Shown here piece by piece: positions 17,630 to 25,426 of a DNA stretch of 64,000 nt. The DNA lies in the NCBI RefSeq assembly GCF_900176465.1, contig NZ_FWXR01000014.1:1-64000 (forward strand). The letters are read 5' to 3'. The DNA is from Fulvimarina manganoxydans (GTDB lineage Bacteria > Pseudomonadota > Alphaproteobacteria > Rhizobiales > Rhizobiaceae). The notes below the pieces were generated by a model, which was not told the DNA's origin, did not search any database, and worked only from the letters and a program-made list of their open reading frames with translations. Each line of letters begins with the position of its first letter. Position 1 is the first letter of the stretch. Both the position numbers and the translations under genes were made by a program.

Positions 17630-19804
17630 ATGACCGACGCCAAGAGTGCCCCGACAGCCGACGCGCCCCTCGATCGTGAGCTATTGGAAAAATACGACAA
17701 GGAAAGCGCTTATCGGCACGCGCTGCCCAAGCCGATCGCGCTCTTCGTCACGAGTGTCGCCGTCGCTCTCGCCCTCTTCCATCTCTACACGTCGGTCTCC
17801 GGCCCGCTGATCGACATCGACCAGCGTTCGATCCACCTCTACACCCTGCTCGGCCTGACCTTCGTCCTTTATCCAGCAACGCGGAGCGGGGCGCGCGATC
17901 GCCTGCCGATCATGGACGCGGTCCTCGCCGCCATGGCCTTCGGCATCGGCCTTTACATGCTTTTCGTCTCCGACCGCGTGATCGCCTCGGGCGGGCGCAT
18001 CACCCTGACCGACGCCGTCATCGGCATCGTCGCGGTCGCTCTCGTCATCGATGCCGCGCGACGCGTCACCGGCTGGGGCCTGACGATCCTCGCTCTCATC
18101 TTCTTCGCCTATGGCTTCTGGGCCAAGCTCTCCTTCTACAACGATCTGAACCAAGCGATCGTGCTCGCGACGATTCGCCAGGTGATGAGCCATCTCGTCT
18201 TCATCACCGAAGGCCTGCTCGGCACCGCGATCGGGGTTTCGGCGAGCTACATCATCCTCTTCATCCTGTTCGGCGCCTTTCTCGGCAAATCGGGCCTCGG
18301 CCAGCTCTTCAACGATATGGCCCTCGCCATTGCCGGCCATTCCAAGGGCGGACCGGCCAAGGTCGCGGTGATCGCCTCGGGCTTTCTCGGCTCGATCAAC
18401 GGTTCGGCCATCGCCAATGTCGTGACCACGGGCGCCTTCACCATCCCCTTGATGAAGAAGACCGGCTACAAGCCGAACTTCGCCGGCGCCGTGGAGGCCG
18501 CAGCCTCGGTCGGCGGGCAGATCCTGCCGCCGATCATGGGCGCCGCCGCCTTCATCATGGCCGAGGTGCTCGCGGTCCCCTACACGCAGGTCATTCTCGC
18601 CGGCATCATCCCGGCGCTGCTTTTCTATGTGGGCGTCCTGGCCCAGGTTCATCTCAGAGCCCTTCGAAACGGGCTTCAGGGCATCCCGCGCTCCGAATTG
18701 ACGCCGGTGCGCCAGGTCATGGCCGAACGCGGCCATCTTCTCGTGCCGATGGCCGTTCTGCTCTGGCTTCTCTATCAGGGCTACGCGCCCTTCTTCGCCG
18801 CCTTCTGGTCGATTGCAGCGACGGTTCTCGTCTGCGGAACGCCAGCCGTCGTCGCTGTCTCCGGCATCGTTTTCGCCGCACTCGTCGTCGAGCCGCAGAT
18901 CTGGGCGATCGTCGAGGCCCGCGACTTGCCGAACCTGCCTTCGGGCCGCTGGCAGCTTTTCGCGATGATCGTCATCCCGATCGTCGTCAATTTCGCGCGG
19001 CGCCGCATCGGCCCGATGCATGAGGAGATGGATTTCGCCAGCTGCCGCGACGCAATGGCGAACGGCGTGCGCGAATCGATCCCGGTCGGCATCGCTTGTG
19101 GCGCCGTCGGCGTCATCGTGGGCGTTGCGACCCTCACCGGCATCGCGCTCGAAGCCGCCGACGCGGTAGTCGATCTCGGCAGCACGATCCCCTATCCGAC
19201 GCTTCAGCTGGTGGTGACCCTCGTCCTGACCATGATCGCCTCGATCGTGCTCGGCATGGGCCTGCCCTCGATCCCCACCTACATCATCACTTCCACCATG
19301 GCAGCGCCGATCCTCCTCAGCCTGCCGCTCTTTCGCGAACTCGCCGGCTCCAACGAGACGGCGATCTTCGTCGCCCATATGTTCGTCTTCTATTTCGGCA
19401 TCTTCGCCAATCTGACGCCGCCGGTCGCGCTCGCGGCCTATGCCGGCGCCGGCATTTCGGGCGGCAATCCCAACGCCACCGGCGTTCAGGCAATGAAACT
19501 CGCCATTGCGGGCTTCGTCGTGCCCTACATGTTCGTCTTCGCCCATTCGATGCTGATGATCGATGCGACGGTGACCAACATCATCTGGGTCATCGTCACC
19601 AGCGTGACCGGCGTTCTGCTCCTGGCAGCGGCGATCGAGGGCTATTTCCGCGGCCCGCTGCCCGCCTGGGCGCGGGTCCTGGCGCTGATCGGAGCGCTTG
19701 CGCTCATCTTCCCCGGCCTCGTCAGCGATCTCGTCGGCGCGGCCGTCGTCGCCATCCTGATCTTGGCCGGCGGCGTCAAGCCGACGACCGTGCGGGCGGC
19801 TTAA
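17630..19804 (+). CDS. TRAP transporter fused permease (DctQM type)
   Basis: The 724-residue inner-membrane protein joins the small four-helix DctQ-like part (about 30-180) to the large DctM-like part (about 190-700). Conserved DctM stretches include FLGSINGSAIANVVTTGAFTIP, VGGQILPPIMGAAAFIMAE and MGLPSIPTYI, and FGIFANLTPPVALAAYAGAG follows. About 18 membrane segments are apparent. It drives uptake of the ligand bound by the first gene product, using a Na+ or H+ gradient. A cluster of hairpins follows the stop. Confidence 0.93.
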   Translation: MTDAKSAPTADAPLDRELLEKYDKESAYRHALPKPIALFVTSVAVALALFHLYTSVSGPLIDIDQRSIHLYTLLGLTFVLYPATRSGARDRLPIMDAVLAAMAFGIGLYMLFVSDRVIASGGRITLTDAVIGIVAVALVIDAARRVTGWGLTILALIFFAYGFWAKLSFYNDLNQAIVLATIRQVMSHLVFITEGLLGTAIGVSASYIILFILFGAFLGKSGLGQLFNDMALAIAGHSKGGPAKVAVIASGFLGSINGSAIANVVTTGAFTIPLMKKTGYKPNFAGAVEAAASVGGQILPPIMGAAAFIMAEVLAVPYTQVILAGIIPALLFYVGVLAQVHLRALRNGLQGIPRSELTPVRQVMAERGHLLVPMAVLLWLLYQGYAPFFAAFWSIAATVLVCGTPAVVAVSGIVFAALVVEPQIWAIVEARDLPNLPSGRWQLFAMIVIPIVVNFARRRIGPMHEEMDFASCRDAMANGVRESIPVGIACGAVGVIVGVATLTGIALEAADAVVDLGSTIPYPTLQLVVTLVLTMIASIVLGMGLPSIPTYIITSTMAAPILLSLPLFRELAGSNETAIFVAHMFVFYFGIFANLTPPVALAAYAGAGISGGNPNATGVQAMKLAIAGFVVPYMFVFAHSMLMIDATVTNIIWVIVTSVTGVLLLAAAIEGYFRGPLPAWARVLALIGALALIFPGLVSDLVGAAVVAILILAGGVKPTTVRAA

Positions 19805-19820
19805 GAGGGCGGAGGGTCAA

Positions 19821-19961
19821 ATCGGGGGCTGCCGCCCCCGATCCCCTGCTTGAGAAGCAGAGCTACCCAAACCCATCCGTTTTTTCATCGAGTGGGACGG
19901 GGGTGTGCCCCCGTCCCACTCGATGATGAAAGACACTGAAGGTCTGGAGGCCGAGCCTCCA
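19821..19961. repeat. Cluster of four hairpins between the TRAP and dsbB genes
   Basis: Four stems follow one another. ATCGGGGGC/GCCCCCGAT is at 19821-19842. CTGCTT/AAGCAG is at 19847-19861. A perfect 18-bp arm pair (19886-19903 and 19908-19925), built on GAGTGGGACGGGGG, has a 4-base loop. TGGAGGC/GCCTCCA is at 19945-19961. The genes on both sides converge here, so the cluster probably ends both transcripts. The regular series also resembles REP-type palindromic elements. Nothing in it is coding. Confidence 0.7.
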
Positions 19962-19999
19962 GGCGGGTTCGGGCGGCAGCCCGATTTAAATCCCGGCGC

Positions 20000-20530
20000 T
20001 CAGGCGAACCGATCGGCCTTGGCGACGCTGGCGCGCAGGGCGATGGCGGCGAGAATGGCCGAGGCAAGCGCGTTCCAGCCAGCGAAAGAGAGGCCGAGGA
20101 AGCGACCGGCCGCCTCGTTGCAGGACGGAGCGCGAACCCGGTCGATCGCGCCGAGGAGATCGTTGCTGAGAAGATCGGCATTGCCGCTGGTGGAGCATCC
20201 GGTCGGCCCTGGCCAATATCCCCATTCGACGCCTGCGTGATAGACGCCGAGCCCCAGCGAGATCAGCATGATCACGCCGAGTAAGAGGAGGAGGAGCCGA
20301 ACAAGGGGCGGGCGCGCCCGTCCGGCGGCCGCGATCGCGGCGATGAGCGCGACGGGAATGGCCACATAATACGGGATGCGTTCGGTCAGGCAAAGCGCGC
20401 AAGGCATATAGCCGCCCACATGCTCGAAGAGCAGCGCCCCACCGACGGTGAGGGTGGTGCCGATGAGAAGCGCGATCGCCGCCGCGCTTTGGCGAAAGCC
20501 GACGGGACGGGCGAGGAAGGAAACAGACAT
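20000..20530 (-). CDS. dsbB: Disulfide bond formation protein B
   Basis: The 176-residue four-helix membrane protein passes electrons from DsbA to quinone. The first periplasmic redox pair is in MPCALC (a CxxC motif). A second pair is formed by the cysteines in GPTGCSTSGN and APSCNEA. GAGGT five bases before ATG 20530 sets the start. It follows the YqaA/DedA gene by 44 bases on the same strand, and the two probably form an operon. Confidence 0.9.
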   Translation of the reverse strand: MSVSFLARPVGFRQSAAAIALLIGTTLTVGGALLFEHVGGYMPCALCLTERIPYYVAIPVALIAAIAAAGRARPPLVRLLLLLLGVIMLISLGLGVYHAGVEWGYWPGPTGCSTSGNADLLSNDLLGAIDRVRAPSCNEAAGRFLGLSFAGWNALASAILAAIALRASVAKADRFA

Positions 20531-20574
20531 CGGGACCTCATGGAGCGAACGGCAACAAGCGCGCTCTTCGGTGA

Positions 20575-21156
20575 TCAGACCAGATAGCGCAGGGCGACGA
20601 AGCCGCCGATCAGTAGGACCATGAAAAGGGTAAAAAGGAGACCGAGCCGGCGCTCGATGAAGCTCTGGATCGGCGCGCCGAAGCGCTTGAGGAGATAGGC
20701 GACCAGAAAGAAGCGACCCGCCCGGCCGACGATCGAGACGATGGTGAAGACCAGCAAATTCAACCCGGTCACGCCCGAAAAGATCGTCAAAACCTTGTAG
20801 GGAAAGGGCGTCAAAGCGGCGAAGAGGACCGCCCAGCCGCCCCACTCATTGTAGCGCGCGCTCATTTCAGCAAAAGCGTCGGCCTTGCCATAAAGCTCCA
20901 AGATAGGACGCCCGATCAGATCGAAGAAGAAGGCGCCGATCGCATAGCCGAGATAGGCGCCCAGAACGCTTGCGATCGTGCAGATCAGCGCGATTCGGAA
21001 CCATTTGCGCCGATCCGCCAGCACCATCGGGATAAGCAGCGCATCCGGCGGGATGGGGAAGATGGAGCTTTCGATGAAGGAGACGAAGGCGAGCGCCCGT
21101 TCGGCGTGACGCGTCGCAGCGAGCGACATCACCCAGTCATAGAGGCGGCGCAGCAT
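20575..21156 (-). CDS. YqaA/DedA-family membrane protein
   Basis: The 193-residue protein has a SNARE-associated (DedA/VTT) fold, with ESSIFPIPPDALLIPMVLA, GAYLGYAIGAFFFD and the FPYKVLTIFSG stretch typical of the YqaA subgroup. DedA-type proteins are needed for membrane homeostasis and are proposed lipid scramblases. The start at 21156 has AGGGA upstream. It is upstream of dsbB, a pairing common in rhizobia. Confidence 0.88.
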   Translation of the reverse strand: MLRRLYDWVMSLAATRHAERALAFVSFIESSIFPIPPDALLIPMVLADRRKWFRIALICTIASVLGAYLGYAIGAFFFDLIGRPILELYGKADAFAEMSARYNEWGGWAVLFAALTPFPYKVLTIFSGVTGLNLLVFTIVSIVGRAGRFFLVAYLLKRFGAPIQSFIERRLGLLFTLFMVLLIGGFVALRYLV

Positions 21157-21435
21157 AGCCGGTGTCCCTGTTTCTCGTGGGACGCGGGGAACGTTCCAAC
21201 GCGTCTTCGATATTGCCCGCCCCCAGGCCCGCAATCGCAAAACATCGGGTGAGGCCGGTTCGTCGGCGCGCCCTGATACCCCAACCGGCTTTCGCAGGCC
21301 ATGCCTCTGATGAACGTGGACGACCGCGCGGCGAATACGGGTCGGTTCGATGTCGTCGCGATCTGCAAGGAACGCCATTGACCGAAGGCCCCTCGCCGGT
21401 ATAGTCCGGCGCGACTTGACGTTTTCGAACGTCGG

Positions 21436-21520
21436 GCCCCTGTGGCGGAATTGGTAGACGCGCGCGACTCAAAATCGTGTTCCGCAAGGAGTGCTGGTTC
21501 GATCCCGGCCAGGGGCACCA
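21436..21520 (+). tRNA. tRNA-Leu (anticodon CAA)
   Basis: The acceptor arms GCCCCTG and CAGGGGC pair, and CCA is encoded. The D-loop carries GAATTGGTAGA. The anticodon loop CTCAAAA gives anticodon CAA, reading UUG. There is a long variable arm of about 14 bases as expected for leucine, and GGTTCGATCCC forms the T-arm. No other tRNA is adjacent. Confidence 0.95.
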
Positions 21521-21861
21521 TTCATCCCAACGAGCTCTGAAGCAGCCTAGTCGCTTGGCGCGTGGTGTCCGCCCGCCCGCCATTCATTTCAAATCGCAAT
21601 CATAGCCGGCGAACCAATCCGGCTGTTCCGCATTATTGCTGCGGCGCGGTTGGCGCGGTTTGGGCATCGGCGGTTCCCTCTTGGCCGCCGAGGCGCGGGC
21701 TCGCCCTGGAGCTGCGAGCGTGTTCTGAGTTCGAAAGACCAAGGGCGCATCGCGGCCAGCCGAAAGGGCGATCGACGTTCGGCTCCCGCCGAAAGCACCA
21801 TCGTCGCCGCCGCCGCACGCCCGACGACGAAGGCGACGCCTCGGTTCAAGGATGATTGGAT
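21521..21861. other. Intergenic region after tRNA-Leu, before the MFS gene
   Basis: The 341 bases are GC-rich and contain no gene I can support firmly. Long frames over the region on the minus strand are shadows of the MFS gene. One very short minus-strand frame with a ribosome site is listed separately. The MFS promoter should lie here. Confidence 0.45.
21584..21667 (-). CDS. Possible 27-residue small protein
   Basis: ATG 21667 has GAGGGA about eight bases upstream. It opens a 27-codon frame beginning MPKPRQPRRSNNAEQ and ending GYDCDLK. The basic front and acidic-aromatic tail do not match any family I recognise. Size and position fit a small expressed protein, but chance is equally likely. 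Confidence 0.2.
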   Translation of the reverse strand: MPKPRQPRRSNNAEQPDWFAGYDCDLK

Positions 21862-23151
21862 ATGTCCACTGCCATGATGAACGAGGCAACCGCCGAGACG
21901 GCTTCGCCCAGCCGATCGGTGCGGGCGCTCGGTGCTTTGAACTTCTTTCTCGCCGATGTTCGTGACGGGCTCGGCCCTTTTCTCGGCGTCTTCCTCATCG
22001 GCCAGGGATGGAGCGCGGCAACAATCGGCTATGTCATGACGGTCGGCGGCATTGCCGGCATGCTCGCCACGACGCCGCTCGGAGCGCTTGCTGACGCGAC
22101 CCGCGCCAAGCGGGCGATGGTGGCCGTCTGCGCGGTGCTTGCCATCCTCGCCTCGCTCCTCATCCTCTTCGTCCCGACCGTGCCGATGGTGGCCGCCTCC
22201 CAGATCGCCACCGGCATTGCGGGCGCGGCCATCGGTCCGGCGATCGCGGCCCTGACGCTCGGTCTCGTCGGTCAGGCGGGCCTTGCCTTCCAGCTCGGGC
22301 GCAACGAGGCCTGGAACCATGGCGGCAATGTCGTGGCCGCCGCCCTCTCGGGACTGTTCGGCTATTGGTATGGGCTCCCGGCGGTGTTCGTCCTGATGAC
22401 GATCATGGCGGTCGGCTCGCTCGTCGCCCTCGCCCTGATCCGCCCCAGCGATATCGATCACGAGGTGGCGCGCGGCCTCGAAACAGGCAGCCAGGAGAAG
22501 GGCTCGGCCCCCGAGGGTCTGAAGACGCTTCTGCGAAACCGGCGGCTGCTCGTTCTCGCCGCCTGCTTGATGATGTTCCATCTCGGCAATGGCGGTCTCC
22601 TGCCGCTGCTCGGCCTGCGCGTCGCCTCGGACGGATCGGTCGATCCGGCCGCCTATACGGCCGCCACCATCATCATCGCCCAATTGACCATGATCCCCCT
22701 GGCGCTCGTCGCCTCGAGGATTGCGCGCGCAAGAGGCTATTTCCTCGTGCTTCTGGCGGCCTTGGTCGCGCTGCCGATCAGGGGGCTGATCGCTGGGCTC
22801 TGGGGCGATCTCTACTCACTGGTTCCCGTCCAGGTGCTCGACGGCGTCGGGGCAGGCCTTCTTGGCGTCGCGGTGCCAGGCCTCGTCGCCCAGATCATGC
22901 GCGGCACGGGCCGCGTCAATGTTGCCTTCGGCGCGGTCATGACCGTTCAAGGGATCGGCGCCTCGCTCAGCCCGTCGGTGGGCGGATACATCGCCTCCAC
23001 ATTCGGGTATAGCACGGCCTTCGTCACGCTCGGCCTCTTTGCGGTTCCGGCGCTTTGTCTTTGGATCGTCTGCGGAGCGATGTTCGCCAAGCCAGATGGC
23101 GATGGGCGGCGGGAGCGCGAGACGAGCGGCGGCGAGACCGCGTCTCTCTGA
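21862..23151 (+). CDS. Major facilitator superfamily transporter
   Basis: The 429-residue protein has about 12 hydrophobic segments in two halves of six. The loop between segments 2 and 3 has the MFS-type GALADATRAKR. The opening FFLADVRDGLGPFLGVFL is shared with a group of MFS exporters often annotated only as MFS. The substrate is unknown. AAGGA upstream of ATG 21862 sets the start. The ArsB-like gene begins 18 bases after its stop, so the two transporters are likely co-transcribed. Confidence 0.85.
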   Translation: MSTAMMNEATAETASPSRSVRALGALNFFLADVRDGLGPFLGVFLIGQGWSAATIGYVMTVGGIAGMLATTPLGALADATRAKRAMVAVCAVLAILASLLILFVPTVPMVAASQIATGIAGAAIGPAIAALTLGLVGQAGLAFQLGRNEAWNHGGNVVAAALSGLFGYWYGLPAVFVLMTIMAVGSLVALALIRPSDIDHEVARGLETGSQEKGSAPEGLKTLLRNRRLLVLAACLMMFHLGNGGLLPLLGLRVASDGSVDPAAYTAATIIIAQLTMIPLALVASRIARARGYFLVLLAALVALPIRGLIAGLWGDLYSLVPVQVLDGVGAGLLGVAVPGLVAQIMRGTGRVNVAFGAVMTVQGIGASLSPSVGGYIASTFGYSTAFVTLGLFAVPALCLWIVCGAMFAKPDGDGRRERETSGGETASL

Positions 23152-23169
23152 GCGATTGGGCATTCATCG

Positions 23170-24411
23170 ATGAGCATCGGTATTGGTCTGATTTCGGCGC
23201 TCGCCGTTGGGGGTGTCATCTTCCGCCCCTTCGGCTGGCCGGAATGGATCTTCGCGCTGGTCGGGGCCATCGCGCTCGTGGCGACCGGGCTTTTGACGCC
23301 ATCCCTTGCGATCGAGGGCATTTTCGAAGGCACCGACGTCTATCTGTTCCTGGCCGGCATGATGCTCTTGGCCGAAATCGCGCGAAAAGAAGGCCTCTTC
23401 ACCTGGCTTGCAGGCCTCGCTTGCCGTTTGGCCGACGGCTCACCCTGGCGCCTGTTCGTCTTCGTCTATCTCGTCGGCACATTGGTGACCGTCTTTCTGT
23501 CCAATGATGCGACGGCCGTTGTCCTGACGCCGGCGGTGATCGCCGTGGTGCGGGCGGCCGAAGCGGAAGATCCGATCCCTTATCTTCTGATCTGCGCCTT
23601 CGTCGCCAATGCCGCTTCCTTCGTTCTGCCGATTTCCAATCCCGCCAATATCGTCATCTTCGGCGATCAGATGCCGCCGCTCGGCGAATGGCTCGCGCGC
23701 TTCGCCTGGCCATCCGCGGTCGCGATCGCCGCGACATTCGCTCTTCTGGCTCTCACTCAGAGGCGCCGTCTCTTCGGCACGGTCCGAAACGACGCTCCCG
23801 GTCAGCCTTTGACGTCAGGCGCCCAAATAGCCGCTTTCGGCCTGGTCGCCGCGATCGCCGTCCTGATGACCGCCTCCGCTCTCGACGTCGCACTCGGCCT
23901 GCCGACCGCCCTGGCCGGTCTAGCGACTCTCGCCCTTGTCTCGATCGTAAAGCGCAAAAGCCCGCTGCCGGCCCTTGCCGGCATTTCCTGGACGACGCTC
24001 ATCCTCGTGGCAGGGCTGTTCGTGATCGTCGAGGCGCTCGATCAGATCGGCCTGGAAACGCAGCTCGTTTCCTGGCTCGGCGATCTCAAGGACAGTGCCG
24101 GCGCGTTCTCCGCACCGCTTGTTGGCGCGATCGTCGCGGTCTTGACCAATCTGACCAACAATCTGCCGCTCGGCCTTCTCGCCGGCCATGTGGTCGCCTC
24201 GGGCGATACGTCCCGCGAGATCACCGACGCCATTCTGATCGGCATCGATCTCGGGCCGAACTTGTCGGTGACGGGATCACTGGCGACGATCCTCTGGCTT
24301 CTCGCCCTGAGGCGCGAGGGCCTGTCCTTCCGGGCCCTCGACTTCCTGCGGATCGGCGCCATCGTCATGCCGCCGACGGTGATCCTGACATTGTGGGTGG
24401 CGGCGGGCTGA
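23170..24411 (+). CDS. ArsB/NhaD-type membrane carrier
   Basis: The 413-residue protein of the ion-transporter superfamily has 10-11 membrane segments. Its two pseudo-repeats carry FLSNDATAVVLTPAV and LTNLTNNLPLGLLAG, the hairpin motifs of ArsB arsenite and related anion pumps. SLPISNPAN-like LPISNPANIVIFG is characteristic of ArsB. Arsenite efflux is the best guess, but no arsR, arsC or arsH gene is nearby, so another anion is possible. It overlaps functionally with the preceding MFS gene in one operon. Confidence 0.8.
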   Translation: MSIGIGLISALAVGGVIFRPFGWPEWIFALVGAIALVATGLLTPSLAIEGIFEGTDVYLFLAGMMLLAEIARKEGLFTWLAGLACRLADGSPWRLFVFVYLVGTLVTVFLSNDATAVVLTPAVIAVVRAAEAEDPIPYLLICAFVANAASFVLPISNPANIVIFGDQMPPLGEWLARFAWPSAVAIAATFALLALTQRRRLFGTVRNDAPGQPLTSGAQIAAFGLVAAIAVLMTASALDVALGLPTALAGLATLALVSIVKRKSPLPALAGISWTTLILVAGLFVIVEALDQIGLETQLVSWLGDLKDSAGAFSAPLVGAIVAVLTNLTNNLPLGLLAGHVVASGDTSREITDAILIGIDLGPNLSVTGSLATILWLLALRREGLSFRALDFLRIGAIVMPPTVILTLWVAAG

Positions 24412-24580
24412 TTACTCGCCGTGCTTGAGACGCGCAACGCAAGAGACGTCTCCGCGACGGGCCATGAAGAGCCCGGCCGAAGAGAGTCTCAGACAAAATT
24501 CGTTCGATTGCTTCGCGATGACGAGTTTCAACACGCTCAGGCGCCGCGCGGGGCATCGGCCTGATCAGCTGGATGCCGTA

Positions 24581-25060
24581 TCAGACGGTCTCCGGGGTCT
24601 GAACCGCATTCGCTTGCGTCTCGTCCTCGGCCTCCATGCGATTGACGAGCCGCATCAGTTCTTCGCGCAGAGCGGGAAGCGTGACATCGTCGAGTCCCGT
24701 CTGACATTCGACGACCGACTGAGCGTCGGCGGCGGCGGACTCGAGCGCCCGTCCCCGCTCGCTGAGAAGAACATGAACGACGCGGCGATCCGCCTGATCG
24801 CGCTGGCGCTCCACGAAGCCCGCCCGCTCCAGCTTGTCGAGAAGCGGGGTGATCGAATGGGGCGCCAGTTTCAGCCGCCGGGCAATCGATCCGGAGGTTG
24901 AGGCTCCGTCCTGCCAAAGAACGAGCATCACCAGATATTGCGGATAGGTGAGATCGATGGCCTTGAGCAGCGGCGCATAGCTGCGCGTCACCGCATTGGT
25001 CGCCGCATAGAGAGCGAAGCAAAGCTGGTCGTCGAGCCGCAGATGCTTGTCGTTCGACAA
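24581..25060 (-). CDS. ohrR: OhrR-type peroxide-sensing MarR regulator
   Basis: The 159-residue winged-helix repressor opens with LRLDDQLCFALYAATNAVTR, the OhrR hallmark. Cys14 is the predicted peroxide-reactive thiol. Cys119 lies exactly 105 residues later, the spacing of the two-cysteine OhrR of Xanthomonas. The DNA-binding segment is about 55-95. Organic hydroperoxides oxidise Cys14 and release the repressor from DNA. The start is TTG at 25060 with AAAGGA seven bases upstream. The usual ohr partner gene is not adjacent. An upstream dyad at 25271 is a candidate operator. Confidence 0.85.
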   Translation of the reverse strand: MSNDKHLRLDDQLCFALYAATNAVTRSYAPLLKAIDLTYPQYLVMLVLWQDGASTSGSIARRLKLAPHSITPLLDKLERAGFVERQRDQADRRVVHVLLSERGRALESAAADAQSVVECQTGLDDVTLPALREELMRLVNRMEAEDETQANAVQTPETV

Positions 25061-25426
25061 TGTGCATCCTTTCGAATGTTTCGCGCAGGAACAAATGACG
25101 CGAGAGGTGTCGTGTCCAGGTGGCGTCGCGCCCGGGTCTTGCGCGCGGACCACCCTCTGGTGATGAAGCGACGGGTCTTGACGCCCGTTCGCCGAAAGAT
25201 TGACGAGACTCGGCTCATCGCCGAGTTCCACCCCCTGCAATATAACATGACAGCGAAAATCAAAAACAGAATCGTAATTGTACTTACGATATCATGTCAG
25301 CGCTCTTGATGATGGCGTTACCATAAAATGCAAGAGCGCTCGTTTCAGATGTAACAGCTCCCATTTAGCCAAATTGCGTGGGAAGGAGGAGACGCTATCA
25401 CGCCCCCCTTCCTCAGGACGCGCGGA
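25061..25426. other. Intergenic region upstream of ohrR
   Basis: The 366 bases between ohrR and the acyl-CoA ligase stop include an AT-rich patch (about 25240-25380) that is unlike the surroundings. No coding frame is supported. The palindrome at 25271-25290 is listed separately. Promoter elements of ohrR are expected here. Confidence 0.5.
25271..25290. promoter_or_regulatory. Candidate OhrR/MarR operator dyad
   Basis: ATCGTAA (25271-25277) and TTACGAT (25284-25290) form a perfect dyad around TTGTAC. The reverse strand reads TACAATTACGAT, close in style to known OhrR boxes built on TACAATT. It lies about 210 bases before the ohrR start in an AT-rich patch, so autoregulation is plausible. Confidence 0.45.

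Noticed and set aside
17681-19546. 621-codon Asp/Glu/Arg-rich minus-strand frame
   Set aside because: It is antisense to the TRAP permease, whose membrane segments and motifs are clear; the charged composition is the reverse of hydrophobic codons.
23170-24411. Assigning the carrier as a confirmed arsenite pump (arsB)
   Set aside because: The fold fits, but there are no ars regulatory or reductase genes nearby, so the substrate was left open.
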